Of a stretch of DNA of 64,000 bases, positions 48,444 to 57,690 are shown in pieces. Position 1 is the stretch's first letter; every line of letters begins with the position of its first letter. This DNA is from Salinarimonas rosea DSM 21201 (GTDB lineage Bacteria > Pseudomonadota > Alphaproteobacteria > Rhizobiales > Beijerinckiaceae). Location: assembly GCF_000429045.1 (NCBI RefSeq), contig NZ_AUBC01000024.1, positions 24,106-88,105 on the forward strand. The letters are read 5' to 3'. The translations under genes and the position numbers were made by a program. Below the pieces are notes generated by a model that saw only the letters and a program-made list of their open reading frames with translations, made no database searches and was not told where the DNA came from.

Positions 48444-49391
48444 TCAGCTCGCAGCAGCCCTTATGCCGGCGGCCTCGCCGAGGAAGCGCTCGTAGGCGCC
48501 GAGGAACTCGTCGGGCTTCTCGAAATGCACGAGCGCGCCGGTGTCGAAGGCCGAGAACAGCCAGTTTCGGCGGGCGATCGCCCAGTTCGCCTCCGAGAAG
48601 TCCTTGAAATCGCCCTTCGTGCCGTGGAGCACGTAGATCGGCAGGTGGAGGTCCTCGTAGAGATTGCGCACGTCGCGGGCGAAGAGCCTCCCCGACAGGA
48701 AGGCGAAGGGCGCGTGCTCGGCGCCGGGCTGGTGCGCCGTGCGCCAGTCGTAGGCGACCATCGCCTCGGGCACGTCCTTGCGGCCGAAGGTGCGCTGGAG
48801 GAAGTAGCGAATCGAGCGCTCGGAGGTGAGCGCCCGGTAGAGCGGCCGGCCCCAGGGCGCGTTCAGGAAGGTGCGCATGCCCGGCACGCGCATCGGCGTC
48901 TCGGGCGCGGCGCGCTTGCGGTGCGAGCCCTTCGCGAAGCCGGTGGGCGTGACGAAGGCGAGGCTCGCGAAGGCGTCCGGCGCCTCGCGGGCGGCCCGGG
49001 CGAGGAACTCGCACGACAGCGAGAGCGCGACCGCGTCGAAAGCGTGGGGCCCGTGCGCCTCGCGGATCACGTCCGCCATGTCGAGGACCGCGTTGGTGAA
49101 GAGCCGGATGTCGTAGCTCCGCGCCGACCGGTCCGAGAAACCGTAGCCCGGCAGGTCGACGGTGTAGACGCGCCGCGTCTCGGAGAGGCGCTCGTGGAGC
49201 GGGCGCATCTCGTAGGCGGAGGCGGCGGCGTTGATCGAGTGGATCAGGAGGAGCGGCGGCCCCTCGCCGGCGACGTAGTAGGACAGCCGGCCTGAGCGCC
49301 GCTGCGTCTCGCGGCGATCACCGGACACGGCCGGCTCGAGGTCGATCGGGGTCACGGCTCTGGCCTCCTCGCGTTCGGCATCCCGGACCAT
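48444..49391 (-). CDS. Alpha/beta hydrolase-fold protein linked to crtIB
   Basis: 315-aa soluble alpha/beta hydrolase fold: LLLIHSINAAASAYEM (oxyanion/HG region degenerate), VYTVDLPGYGFSDRS, and the nucleophile elbow position reads VALSLSCEFL instead of GxSxG. The late PIYVLHGTKGDF keeps a possible Asp/His setting. The weakened elbow suggests a non-canonical enzyme or a non-catalytic fold. It lies 34 bp upstream of crtI, so it probably belongs to the carotenoid operon (compare BchO-like hydrolase-fold proteins in pigment clusters). Function unknown. Confidence 0.75.
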   Translation of the reverse strand: MVRDAEREEARAVTPIDLEPAVSGDRRETQRRSGRLSYYVAGEGPPLLLIHSINAAASAYEMRPLHERLSETRRVYTVDLPGYGFSDRSARSYDIRLFTNAVLDMADVIREAHGPHAFDAVALSLSCEFLARAAREAPDAFASLAFVTPTGFAKGSHRKRAAPETPMRVPGMRTFLNAPWGRPLYRALTSERSIRYFLQRTFGRKDVPEAMVAYDWRTAHQPGAEHAPFAFLSGRLFARDVRNLYEDLHLPIYVLHGTKGDFKDFSEANWAIARRNWLFSAFDTGALVHFEKPDEFLGAYERFLGEAAGIRAAAS

Positions 49392-49511
49392 AGCGCACCC
49401 GCGCCGTTTGGCGATGCCGCGATGCGAGCCAACGCGGAGAGGCCGTGCCGCGGTTCCGCGCGCCGCCGGGCCGAGACGCGTCCGGAATGTCGCAGCGGAG
49501 GGCGCAGCCGC

Positions 49512-50480
49512 CTAGCCCAGCCCCTTCGCGTAGGCGTATTCCACCGACCCGGAGATGTCGTGGAGCGCCCGCTCCGCGCCGAAGCGGGCAAAGCCCATGC
49601 GCTCGTAGAGGCGGTGGGCCTTGGTGAAGCGCGTGTCCGTGTAGAGGACGAGCCGGCGGGCGCCGCGGGCGCGGGCGGTCTCCTCCACCAGGGCGACGAG
49701 CCGGGCGGCGAGGCCGCGGCGGCGCTGGTCGGGGCGCACGTAGAGCTTGGTGAGCTCGGCCGTGCCGTCCGCGTCGGGCACCTTGACGCCGCAGCAGGCG
49801 CGCACGCGCCCGGTCCGGTCCTCGATCACCCAGAACGTGGTCTTCGCCTGCGCGAGCTTGGTCGCGGGGCACACGAGCTCCGGGTAGTCCCCGTGCGGAT
49901 CGACGTAGCAGCCGGGATACTCGGCGAAGGCGAGCGTCAGGAGGCCGAAGAGGTCCTGCGCGTCGGCGTCGACGACCGCGCGCGCGATCGGGCGGTCCGG
50001 GCGGCGCATGATCACCGCCTCGAGATCGTCGCGCCCGCCGCAGCCCTGTGCCGGCCGGTCGAGCACGAAGCCCTCGCGCTCGTAGAAGCGGATCGCGCGT
50101 GTGTTGCGCGGCTCGACCTCGAGCCAGGCGCCGCGCTCGGCGAGCCGCGCCAGCGTCTCGTCGAGCAGGCGCTTGCCGAGCCCGCGCCCTTCGGCGCCCG
50201 GCGCGACGTAGAGCCGGCGCAGGCAGGCCTCCTCGCCGTCGTCGACATGCGCGAGCGCGGATCCCAGCACCCCGCCGTCCGCGCCCTCGGCCATGAGGAA
50301 CACCGTGCCCGGGCGGTCGACCTGCCGGGAGAGCGCCGGGAGCGCGTGCCAGCGGTCGGTGATCTCCGTCACCTTGGCGGCGCCGTGGATCGCGTCGTAG
50401 GTCGCGTGCCAGCTCGCGACCAGCGCCGCGCGCACCGCCGCGAGGTCGTCGGCGCGGACGGGGCGGATGCGCGGCGTCAT
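49512..50480 (-). CDS. Tandem GNAT acetyltransferase
   Basis: 322-aa protein made of two GNAT domains. The first (about 1-155) has the acetyl-CoA loop [19 protein letters not shown] and the ending FYEREGFV. The second (about 165-322) has [19 protein letters not shown] and [10 protein letters not shown]. Each domain looks complete, so this is a fusion or duplication. It overlaps gatB by ATGA on the same strand and is co-translated with it. The substrate (a small amine, or a protein N-terminus or lysine) is not evident. Confidence 0.85.
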   Translation of the reverse strand: MTPRIRPVRADDLAAVRAALVASWHATYDAIHGAAKVTEITDRWHALPALSRQVDRPGTVFLMAEGADGGVLGSALAHVDDGEEACLRRLYVAPGAEGRGLGKRLLDETLARLAERGAWLEVEPRNTRAIRFYEREGFVLDRPAQGCGGRDDLEAVIMRRPDRPIARAVVDADAQDLFGLLTLAFAEYPGCYVDPHGDYPELVCPATKLAQAKTTFWVIEDRTGRVRACCGVKVPDADGTAELTKLYVRPDQRRRGLAARLVALVEETARARGARRLVLYTDTRFTKAHRLYERMGFARFGAERALHDISGSVEYAYAKGLG

Positions 50481-51949
50481 TCCACCCCGAGCTTCTGCTT
50501 CACGAGGGCGTTCACCGCCTGGGGGTTGGCCTTGCCGCCGGTCGTCTTCATCACCTGGCCGACGAACCAGCCGGCGAGCGACGGCTTGGCCTTGGCCTGC
50601 TCGACCTTGTCGGGGTTCGCCGCGATCACCGCGTCCACCGCCGCCTCGATGGCGCCGGTGTCGGTGACCTGCTTCATGCCGCGCTCCTCGACGATCCGCC
50701 GCGGCGAGCCGCCCTCGGACCAGGCGATCTCGAACACGTCCTTGGCGATCTTGCCCGAGATCGTGCCGTCGGCGATGAGGTCGACGATCTCGCCGAGCTG
50801 CTCGGCGGAGACGGGCGAGGCCGCGATGTCCAGCCCCTCCTTGTTGAGGCGCCCGAACAGCTCGTTGATCACCCAGTTCGCCGCCGCCTTGCCGTCGCGC
50901 CCCTTCGCCACCGCCTCGAAATAGTCGGCCTGCTCGCGATCGGCGACGAGCACGCCCGCGTCGTAGGGGGAGAGGCCGTAGTCGGCGACGAAGCGCGCCT
51001 TCTTCTCGTCCGGCAGCTCCGGCAGCCGGGTCGCGAGATCGTCGACGAAGCCCTGCTCGAGCTCGAGCGGCAGCAGGTCCGGGTCGGGGAAGTAGCGATA
51101 GTCGTGCGCCTCCTCCTTGGAGCGCATCGAGCGCGTCTCGCCCTTGCCCGGGTCGAACAGGCGCGTCTCCTGGTCGATCCTGCCGCCGTCCTCGAGGATG
51201 CCGATCTGCCGGCGCGCCTCGTACTCGATCGCCTGGCCGATGAAGCGGATCGAGTTGACGTTCTTGATCTCGCAGCGTGTGCCGAGCGGCTCGCCCGGGC
51301 GGCGCACGGAGACGTTCACGTCCGCGCGCAGGCTGCCCTTCTCCATGTCCCCGTCGCAGGTGCCGAGATAGCGCAGGATCGTGCGCAGCTTCGTCACGTA
51401 GGCCTTGGCCTCCTCGGACGAGCGCATGTCGGGCTTCGAGACGATCTCCATGAGCGCCACGCCGGACCGGTTGAGGTCGACGTAGGACATGGTCGGGTGC
51501 AGGTCGTGGATCGACTTGCCCGCGTCCTGCTCGAGGTGCAGGCGCTCGATGCCCACCGTGAAGGACGGGCCGTCGAGCATGTCGACGACGACCTCGCCCT
51601 CGCCGACGATCGGGTGCTTGTACTGGGAGATCTGGTAGCCCTGCGGCAGGTCCGGGTAGAAGTAGTTCTTGCGGTCGAAAATGGAGCGCAGGTTGATCTG
51701 CGCCTTCAGCCCGAGCCCGGTGCGCACCGCCTGCCGGACGCATTCGAGGTTGATCACCGGCAGCATGCCGGGCATGGCCGCGTCGACCAGGGAGACGTGC
51801 GAGTTCGGCGCCGCGCCGAAGCCCGTCGAGGCGCCGGAGAACAGCTTCGCCTGCGAGGTCACCTGGGCATGGATCTCCATGCCCACGACGACCTCCCAGT
51901 CGCCGGTGGCGCCTTTGATGAGCTTCTTCGGGTCGACAGGGGCGTTCAT
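50477..51949 (-). CDS. gatB: Asp/Glu-tRNA amidotransferase subunit B
   Basis: 490-aa GatB, the kinase/amidotransferase subunit of GatCAB that makes Gln-tRNA(Gln) and Asn-tRNA(Asn) from mischarged tRNAs. Family hallmarks include [21 protein letters not shown] at the start, [53 protein letters not shown], and the C-terminal YqeY-like tail ([20 protein letters not shown]). ATG 51949 is preferred over 51973. gatA and gatC are not adjacent. Co-transcribed with the GNAT gene. Confidence 0.97.
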   Translation of the reverse strand: MNAPVDPKKLIKGATGDWEVVVGMEIHAQVTSQAKLFSGASTGFGAAPNSHVSLVDAAMPGMLPVINLECVRQAVRTGLGLKAQINLRSIFDRKNYFYPDLPQGYQISQYKHPIVGEGEVVVDMLDGPSFTVGIERLHLEQDAGKSIHDLHPTMSYVDLNRSGVALMEIVSKPDMRSSEEAKAYVTKLRTILRYLGTCDGDMEKGSLRADVNVSVRRPGEPLGTRCEIKNVNSIRFIGQAIEYEARRQIGILEDGGRIDQETRLFDPGKGETRSMRSKEEAHDYRYFPDPDLLPLELEQGFVDDLATRLPELPDEKKARFVADYGLSPYDAGVLVADREQADYFEAVAKGRDGKAAANWVINELFGRLNKEGLDIAASPVSAEQLGEIVDLIADGTISGKIAKDVFEIAWSEGGSPRRIVEERGMKQVTDTGAIEAAVDAVIAANPDKVEQAKAKPSLAGWFVGQVMKTTGGKANPQAVNALVKQKLGVE

Positions 51950-52107
51950 CGGCTCGTCCGTCCTCGTGTGCACGATCCCGACGGTTACCGCTCTCTCGCG
52001 CGCGCTTCAAGTCGGATGCCGGTCTCGCGCTTGCCGGCGCGGCGAAACCCGGCCGGGGGTGCGGCGTTGTGGCCTCACACCGCCGCTCGAGCCGAAAGGA
52101 GGCCAAG

Positions 52108-52560
52108 ATGGCGATCAACGATGGACGCGACCCCGCCGATCCGCGCACGCCCCATGCCGGGGAGGATCGCGCGGTCGATCCGTTGCCCACGACGGCGCCG
52201 ACTGACCCGTTCGGCACCCGCCCCGGCGAGATTCGCCCCGGCGAGACCACCCGCGGCGCGGGGCCCGACCCCCGCCCGGTCGATCCGGTCGCGGCGCGCA
52301 CAGACAGCACCTATGCCGGCTCCACGGCGCGGGACGACCGCATGGCGCGGCCCGCGCGGCGCTCGGGCTCGGCCTGGGCCTGGGCGATCGGCGCCGTCGT
52401 GGTGATCGGCGCGATTCTCGCCTTCTTCCTGATGGACGGCTACACCGCCACCGACGTGCCGGTGACCGGCGCCATCGAGGAGCCGGCTCCGGCGCCGGTG
52501 CCGATCGACCCGCAGGCGGACACGCCGGTGTCGCCGACGGAGCCGATCGAGGCGCAGTGA
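52108..52560 (+). CDS. Single-span membrane protein, low-complexity
   Basis: 150-aa protein, ATG 52108 after AAAGGAGG. A hydrophilic Pro/Asp/Thr-rich N-terminal half (about 1-83) with near-repeats RPGEI/RPGET is followed by one membrane helix (AWAIGAVVVIGAILAFFLM, about 90-109) and a short Pro/Ala-rich tail (EEPAPAPVPIDPQ). The orientation is probably N-in. No domain is recognised. It stands alone between gatB (divergent) and the pyruvate kinase-like gene (convergent), followed by a hairpin. Confidence 0.7.
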   Translation: MAINDGRDPADPRTPHAGEDRAVDPLPTTAPTDPFGTRPGEIRPGETTRGAGPDPRPVDPVAARTDSTYAGSTARDDRMARPARRSGSAWAWAIGAVVVIGAILAFFLMDGYTATDVPVTGAIEEPAPAPVPIDPQADTPVSPTEPIEAQ

Positions 52561-52569
52561 CGACGCGAC

Positions 52570-52598
52570 GCGCGGCGCGCTCCCGCAGCGCACCGCGC
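52570..52598. terminator. Bidirectional hairpin
   Basis: Twelve-base stem with one mismatch (52570-52581 with 52587-52598), 5-nt loop, in the gap between the convergent one-TM protein and pyruvate kinase-like genes. Confidence 0.55.
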
Positions 52599-52599
52599 C

Positions 52600-54075
52600 T
52601 CACCAGGTGCGCAGGGCACGCAGCGTCGGGGTCTTCTTCGACTGGTGCTCGCCCATGCGCCGGAAGAGGCCGTCGAGCGCCTCGACGGCGGCCTCGACGT
52701 TCGGGCCCTTGTTGAGCATCACGCACTCGGCGCGCGCCGCCATGGCCGCGTCCGTCATCTCGCCCCGCGAGGGCAGGCCGGATTTCACCAGGCGCTCCAG
52801 CACCTGCGTCGCCCAGATCACCGGCACGTGCGCCGCCTCGGCGAGCCAGAGCAGCTCCTCCTGCATCTCCGCGAGCCGCGCGAAGCCGATCTCCACGGCG
52901 AGGTCGCCGCGCGCGATCATCACCGCGAACGGCTGATGTCCCGCCGCGGCGACCATGATCTCCGGCAGGTTGCGCACGGCGACCGGCGTCTCGACCTTGG
53001 CGACGAGGCCGATCTCGCGCCAGCGCGGCGTGCGCGCGGCGAGCTCCGCCTGGAGGCGGCGGATGTCCTCGGCCGTCTGCACGAAGGAATAGCCGACGAG
53101 GTCGGCGAGCTCCGCGACGACGTCGAGGTCGGCGCGGTCCTTGTCGGTGAGCGGATCGAGGGCGAGCGCCGTCTCGGGGAAGTTCAGGCCCTTCTCGGGC
53201 TTGAGCCGCGCGCCCCCGAGCTTCGCCTGATCGATCGCGACGACGAGCCCGTCGTGCGCGCGGGCGACGACGCGCCCGGAGAAGCGCCCGTCGTCCACGG
53301 CCACCCGCGCATCCGCGCCCACCGCATCGAGCACCTCCGGCGCCGTGCAGGTCGCCTGGAAGGGAAAGGTCTGCGTGAAGCCCGGAGCGAGCGTCTTGGC
53401 CAGGAGCAGCCGGTCGCCGATGCAGATGCGTGCGCGCTCGTCGGGCACGAGCACCGTGCCTGTGCGGATCTTCGGGCCGGCGATGTCCATGAGGATGCGC
53501 AGCCGTCGGCCGGTCCCGGCCTCCGCCGCGCGGGCGTGCGCGATCATGGCGCGCCAGGCGTCCGGGCCGTCGTGCGCGCAGTTGATGCGCAGCGCGTCGG
53601 CGCCCGCCCGCGCCAGGCCCGCGACGAGCGCGGGATCGTCCGCGGCCTCGCTCGGGAGCGTCACCAGGATGCGGCCCTGGCGCTCCGGGCGCGAAGGGCC
53701 GAACAGGCGATCGGTCGCGGCGCGCAGGCGCGTCTCGCCGCGGAAGAACTGTCGCCGCGACGGCGCACGCCGACGCGTCGGCTCGCCGGCCAGTGCCGCG
53801 AGCGCCACGATCGCGGCGTCGAGCGTCGCGAGCACCCGGCCCTCGAGCCGCCCGAGCGAGGAGAGCCCGCGCAGCATCAGGCCGCGCTGCAGGGCGCGGT
53901 GATCGCGCCGGCGCAGGGCGAGGTAATGCGCGAGGTTCAGCGCACCGGCGGCGAAGCGCGTGCGGTCGACGTCCGCGCGCCACGCCTCCCAGCGAAGCCG
54001 GCTCTCGCGGGAGACCTCGTCGCGCAGGGCCTGCAGCTCGGCCAGAAGGGCCACGGTCTCCGGGTCTCCACGCAT
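52600..54075 (-). CDS. Atypical pyruvate kinase (N-terminal extension, no C-terminal domain)
   Basis: 491 aa, ATG 54075 with GGAG upstream (a GTG at 54090 would add five). The first 130 or so residues are a helical Arg-rich extension without a known domain. The pyruvate kinase barrel then follows: RINCAHDGPDAWR (RxNxSHG position, with Ser replaced by Ala), LMDIAGPKIRTG, the catalytic Lys region VAKVETPVAV, and the Mg-binding IARGDLAVEIGF. The Lys in GPKIR, in place of Glu, is associated with K+-independent enzymes, and the lost Ser fits that. The C-terminal allosteric domain is absent. It follows the TRAP transporter permease by 67 bp. It may be a true pyruvate kinase or act on another enol phosphate. 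Confidence 0.8.
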   Translation of the reverse strand: MRGDPETVALLAELQALRDEVSRESRLRWEAWRADVDRTRFAAGALNLAHYLALRRRDHRALQRGLMLRGLSSLGRLEGRVLATLDAAIVALAALAGEPTRRRAPSRRQFFRGETRLRAATDRLFGPSRPERQGRILVTLPSEAADDPALVAGLARAGADALRINCAHDGPDAWRAMIAHARAAEAGTGRRLRILMDIAGPKIRTGTVLVPDERARICIGDRLLLAKTLAPGFTQTFPFQATCTAPEVLDAVGADARVAVDDGRFSGRVVARAHDGLVVAIDQAKLGGARLKPEKGLNFPETALALDPLTDKDRADLDVVAELADLVGYSFVQTAEDIRRLQAELAARTPRWREIGLVAKVETPVAVRNLPEIMVAAAGHQPFAVMIARGDLAVEIGFARLAEMQEELLWLAEAAHVPVIWATQVLERLVKSGLPSRGEMTDAAMAARAECVMLNKGPNVEAAVEALDGLFRRMGEHQSKKTPTLRALRTW

Positions 54076-54157
54076 CGCTCGCTCCGTCACACGGTCGCGA
54101 GCCGGGTAGCGGACGACAACGACAGGATCATGTCGCTGCGGCAGCCGCGGTGTCGTC

Positions 54158-56359
54158 TCAGGCGGCCTTCACGCGCCGCCGGCGATCCACCCGCACGTTC
54201 CACGCGAAGATCGCGATCACGCCCACAGCGCCGAGCGTCTCGACGATCGTGTTGTTGGGCCAGATCAGCGCCACGCCCGCCGCGAAGAGGAGGATGCGCA
54301 CCGGCCAGTTCAGCGGCGCCTCCATGTGGCCCTCGATCGCCGCGCCGAGCGCGTAGACACCCACCGTCGCGATGACGAAGATGTGCAGCACCTCGAGCGG
54401 CGGGCCGCCGAGGAACTGCGTGTAGGCGAACAGGATGGGCATCAGGTAGAGGCCCTTGGCCACCTTCCACGACACGAGGCCCGTCGCCATCGGCGGCGTC
54501 TTGGCGATCGCCGCCGCCGCGAAGGCGGTGAGGCAGACCGGCGGCGTGACGTTCGAATCCTGGCTGAGCCAGAAGATGATCATGTGCGCCGACAAGAGCG
54601 CGAGCTTCACCGTGACCGGGTCGAGCACCTGGGGATAGACGAGGCTGAGCACCTCCGGCGGCATCGCCGCGATGAAGGCGGCGGCCGCCTCGCGGGTCAT
54701 CGGCGCGGCGAGCGTGGTCATCGCGCTGGGATCGGCGAGCATGAGCGTCATGCGCGCGGCCTCCGGCACGCCGCCCGCGACCAGGACGTCGATGAGCGCG
54801 TTGTTCTGGATGAGCGCGTGCAGCGCCGGCGCCGAGAGCGTCGCGAGCACGATGTAGGACGCCGTCACCGGCAGGCCCATGCCGAGCACGAGCGAGGCGA
54901 GCGCGATCAGCGCGAGCGCGATGATCAGGCTGTTTCCGGCCCACTCGTTGATCATCAGCGAGAAGGTGTTGCCGACGCCCGTCATGGCGATGACGTTGAT
55001 CACGAGGCCGACCGCGACGAGCAGCACGGCGGTCATGATCATGTTCTGCGCGCCGAGCGCGAGCGCGTCGAGGATCGCCTTCGGTCCCATGCGGTTGGGC
55101 GTCAGCCACGACGCCGCGATGCAGGCGAGGATCGCGAAGCCGGCTGCGTAGACCGGCGTGTAGCCGGCGATCAGCAGGCCGATCAGCACCGCGACCGGGA
55201 TCAGGAAGCTCGGCCCGCCCTTCTTCAGCACGGTCCAGGCCGAGGGTGCGTCCGGGTCGTTGGCGACGAGGTTGTGCTTCTTCGCCTCGATCCGCACGAA
55301 GAAGGCGACCGAGAGGAAGTAGACGATCGCCGGCGCGAGGCTCACCGCCGCAATCTCGAGGTAGGAGATCTGCGTGTAGGTCGCCATCACGAAGGCGCCC
55401 GCGCCCATGATCGGCGGCATCAGCCCGCCGCCGGTGGAGGCCGCGGCCTCGACGCCGGCCGCGAACTTCGGCGGGAAGCCCGCGCGCTTCATCAGCGGGA
55501 TGGTGATGACGCCCGTCGAGACCGTGTTCGCCACCGCCGAGCCGGAGATCGTGCCCGTCAGCCCCGACGACATCACCGCGACGAAGCCCGGCCCGCCGAC
55601 GAAGCGCCCGGCCACCGCGCGGGCGAGATCGATGATGAACTCGCCCGCGCCCGAGCGCACGAGAAAGGCGCCGAACAGGATGAACAGGAAGACGAAGGTC
55701 GCCGAGATCAGGGCGATCGAGCCGAACATGCCCTCGTCGGAGAAGATCGAGCGGAACAGCAGCGTCTCGGTCGAGAGGCCCGCGAAGCGGAAGACGCCGG
55801 GCGCCGACGGACCCCACCAGACGACGTAGGTCAGCGCCACGAGGATCAGAACGGGAATGATGAAGCCGGTGGCGCGCCGCGTCAGGTCGATGGCGCCGCC
55901 GATGACGATGAAGGCGAGGATGGTGTCGAGCGTCGAGAGCCGCACGCCGCGGTCGTAGATCGCGTTCTGGTTGGAGATCAGCCAGAGCGTCGAGACGGCG
56001 ACGACGAGCCCGAAGACGACGTCGAAGGCGAGCATCGCACGGCTCGCGGCGGGGGTTCTCGTGCGAAGGAAGGGATAGCGCAGGGCGCACAGGAAGGCGA
56101 AGCCGGCGAAGTGGATCGCGGTGAGCCAGACCTGGTTGAAGGTCCCGATCGTGTTGGTCCAGATGTGGTAGAGCGCGAGGGCGATACCGACGGCCCAGGC
56201 GACCCGGCCGATCGTCGTGCCCTCGAACGAGCGCACATGCGCCTCGACCTCGCCCTCGACGTCCTTGACCTCACCGACCCCGGCCGCCACCACCGGCTTG
56301 TCGCGCGTCCGGTCGTCTGCGGCCGGATCGAGGCGTGGCGCGGGCGCGTCGTCGGTCAT
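54158..56359 (-). CDS. Fused TRAP transporter permease (DctQM type)
   Basis: 733-aa inner-membrane permease with both the small (4-span) and large (about 12-span) TRAP components in one chain, typical of TAXI-type systems. A hydrophilic N-terminus (about 1-55) precedes the spans. DctM-like motifs such as GTISGSAVANTVSTGVITIPLMKRAGFPP and GGGLMPPIMGAGAFVMA mark the substrate-transport core, with a second inverted copy near LGMGLPVTASYIVLATL and SQDSNVTPPVCLTAFAAAAIA. ATG 56359. It imports an organic acid or similar solute by a Na+/H+ gradient. The SBP gene lies upstream with a hairpin between. Confidence 0.92.
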   Translation of the reverse strand: MTDDAPAPRLDPAADDRTRDKPVVAAGVGEVKDVEGEVEAHVRSFEGTTIGRVAWAVGIALALYHIWTNTIGTFNQVWLTAIHFAGFAFLCALRYPFLRTRTPAASRAMLAFDVVFGLVVAVSTLWLISNQNAIYDRGVRLSTLDTILAFIVIGGAIDLTRRATGFIIPVLILVALTYVVWWGPSAPGVFRFAGLSTETLLFRSIFSDEGMFGSIALISATFVFLFILFGAFLVRSGAGEFIIDLARAVAGRFVGGPGFVAVMSSGLTGTISGSAVANTVSTGVITIPLMKRAGFPPKFAAGVEAAASTGGGLMPPIMGAGAFVMATYTQISYLEIAAVSLAPAIVYFLSVAFFVRIEAKKHNLVANDPDAPSAWTVLKKGGPSFLIPVAVLIGLLIAGYTPVYAAGFAILACIAASWLTPNRMGPKAILDALALGAQNMIMTAVLLVAVGLVINVIAMTGVGNTFSLMINEWAGNSLIIALALIALASLVLGMGLPVTASYIVLATLSAPALHALIQNNALIDVLVAGGVPEAARMTLMLADPSAMTTLAAPMTREAAAAFIAAMPPEVLSLVYPQVLDPVTVKLALLSAHMIIFWLSQDSNVTPPVCLTAFAAAAIAKTPPMATGLVSWKVAKGLYLMPILFAYTQFLGGPPLEVLHIFVIATVGVYALGAAIEGHMEAPLNWPVRILLFAAGVALIWPNNTIVETLGAVGVIAIFAWNVRVDRRRRVKAA

Positions 56360-56482
56360 GGGGAGGCGTCTCTCACTGTCGCAGCGTCGGGCGCTGCGCA
56401 CTGCCGCACGAGCCGGGCCGGCGCAACTGGTATTTCATCGTCGGTCGCACCCGAGAATGGCGGTGGGTGCGCCGGAAAGGCG

Positions 56483-56508
56483 CGGAGGGCGACGCGGGCC
56501 GCCCTCCG
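56483..56508 (-). promoter_or_regulatory. Hairpin between TRAP binding-protein and permease genes
   Basis: Nine-base perfect stem (56483-56491 with 56500-56508), 8-nt loop, 14 bp past the binding-protein stop on the minus strand. Likely attenuates permease expression or stabilises the upstream mRNA. Confidence 0.55.
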
Positions 56509-56521
56509 ACGTTGGCGGGGA

Positions 56522-57544
56522 TCAGGGACGCAGACGATCCGGGATCGTGAGCCCGGCCTCCTCGTAGTAGCGCAGCGCGCCCGGATGCAGCGGCAGCGGC
56601 AGGCCGGGGAGTGCCGACTCGAGGTTCATGGCGTTGGTGGCGGGATGGATCGCCTGCAGGAACGGCAGGTTCTCGAAGATCGCCTTGGTGATCAGGTAGA
56701 CCGTCTCCTCGGGGACGTCGGCGTCGACCGCGAGGAAGTTCGGCTGCGCGATCGTGGTGACGTCCTCGTCCTGCGAGGGATAGGTCCCCGCCGGGATCGG
56801 GTAGGCGGTCCACAGGTCCTCGAAGGAGCCGTTGGCCTGCGCGATCTGCTCGTCGGTGAAGCCGAGCAGCGTGGCGTTGTCGCCCATCGCCGCGAAGGCG
56901 CGGGTCACCGCGGAGACCGGCACGCCGGCCGGCGTCGACATGGCGACGATCTGGCCGTTCTGCAGAGCGTCGGCCGAGGGGTTGTAGCCCATGTAGGCGA
57001 GCTCGAACTCCTCGAGCGGCATGCCGAGGTTCGCCATGATGACCTCGTTCGAGCCGATCGTGCCCGAGTTCTGCAGGCCCATCGACACCGCCTTGCCGGT
57101 GACGTTCCCCATGTCGGAGATCGTGCCCGTGTCGGCGTGCTCGCTGAGGATCACGAAGTGCTCGACGTTCGGCCACAGGCCGGTGATCGAGCGCAGGTTA
57201 TCCTGCGGGCCGGATTCCTCGATCGGCCCGGTGCCCTGGCGGGCGTAGGCGCCGAAGAGGCCCTGGAGAATCGCGAAGTCGGCCTCGCCGTCGCGCAGCA
57301 GGCGGATGTTCTCGCCCGAGCCGGCGGAGTTGATCGCCGACATGTTGATGCCCTCGGCGTTCTGGAGGCGCACCTTGACGAGGGTCGCAATGGCGACGCC
57401 GACGGGATAGTAGGTCCCGCCGGTCGAGGCGGTGGCGAGCAGGTAGTCCTGGCTCTCCTGCGCGGACGCCGCGTGGGGCGCCAGTGCGAGCATGGTGCCG
57501 GCCATGGCGGCGGCGAGGAGCGAACGCTTGGTCGTGTCGGCCAT
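56522..57544 (-). CDS. TAXI-family TRAP solute-binding protein
   Basis: 340-aa periplasmic binding protein with a signal peptide (about 1-28, cleavage after ASA). The TAXI family fingerprint is LLATASTGGTYYPVGVAIATLV, where STGGTYYP is typical. Later segments are MSAINSAGSGENIRLL and DFAILQGLFGAYARQ. ATG 57544 follows GGGAGG; a TTG at 57547 is unlikely. It delivers the solute to the fused TRAP permease encoded next. The solute is unknown; related proteins bind carboxylates such as glutamate or 2-oxoglutarate. Confidence 0.92.
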   Translation of the reverse strand: MADTTKRSLLAAAMAGTMLALAPHAASAQESQDYLLATASTGGTYYPVGVAIATLVKVRLQNAEGINMSAINSAGSGENIRLLRDGEADFAILQGLFGAYARQGTGPIEESGPQDNLRSITGLWPNVEHFVILSEHADTGTISDMGNVTGKAVSMGLQNSGTIGSNEVIMANLGMPLEEFELAYMGYNPSADALQNGQIVAMSTPAGVPVSAVTRAFAAMGDNATLLGFTDEQIAQANGSFEDLWTAYPIPAGTYPSQDEDVTTIAQPNFLAVDADVPEETVYLITKAIFENLPFLQAIHPATNAMNLESALPGLPLPLHPGALRYYEEAGLTIPDRLRP

Positions 57545-57690
57545 CAAATCCTCCCTGTCGCGCGGCGGTGCCGCGTTTCGCCGTATTTAGAATGGCCCCG
57601 CGCCCCGGGGTCAACCGTGCCGCCTCCGGGACGCGACGGATCTCGGCCGTTTCGCTCCGGGTCGCGATTGCTATCCGGCTACAGCAAAGG

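Noticed and set aside
48405..48445. PpsR/CrtJ site (TGT-N12-ACA) before crtI
   Set aside because: The nearest match reads TGT-N12-ACG on the minus strand. A different palindrome is present instead.
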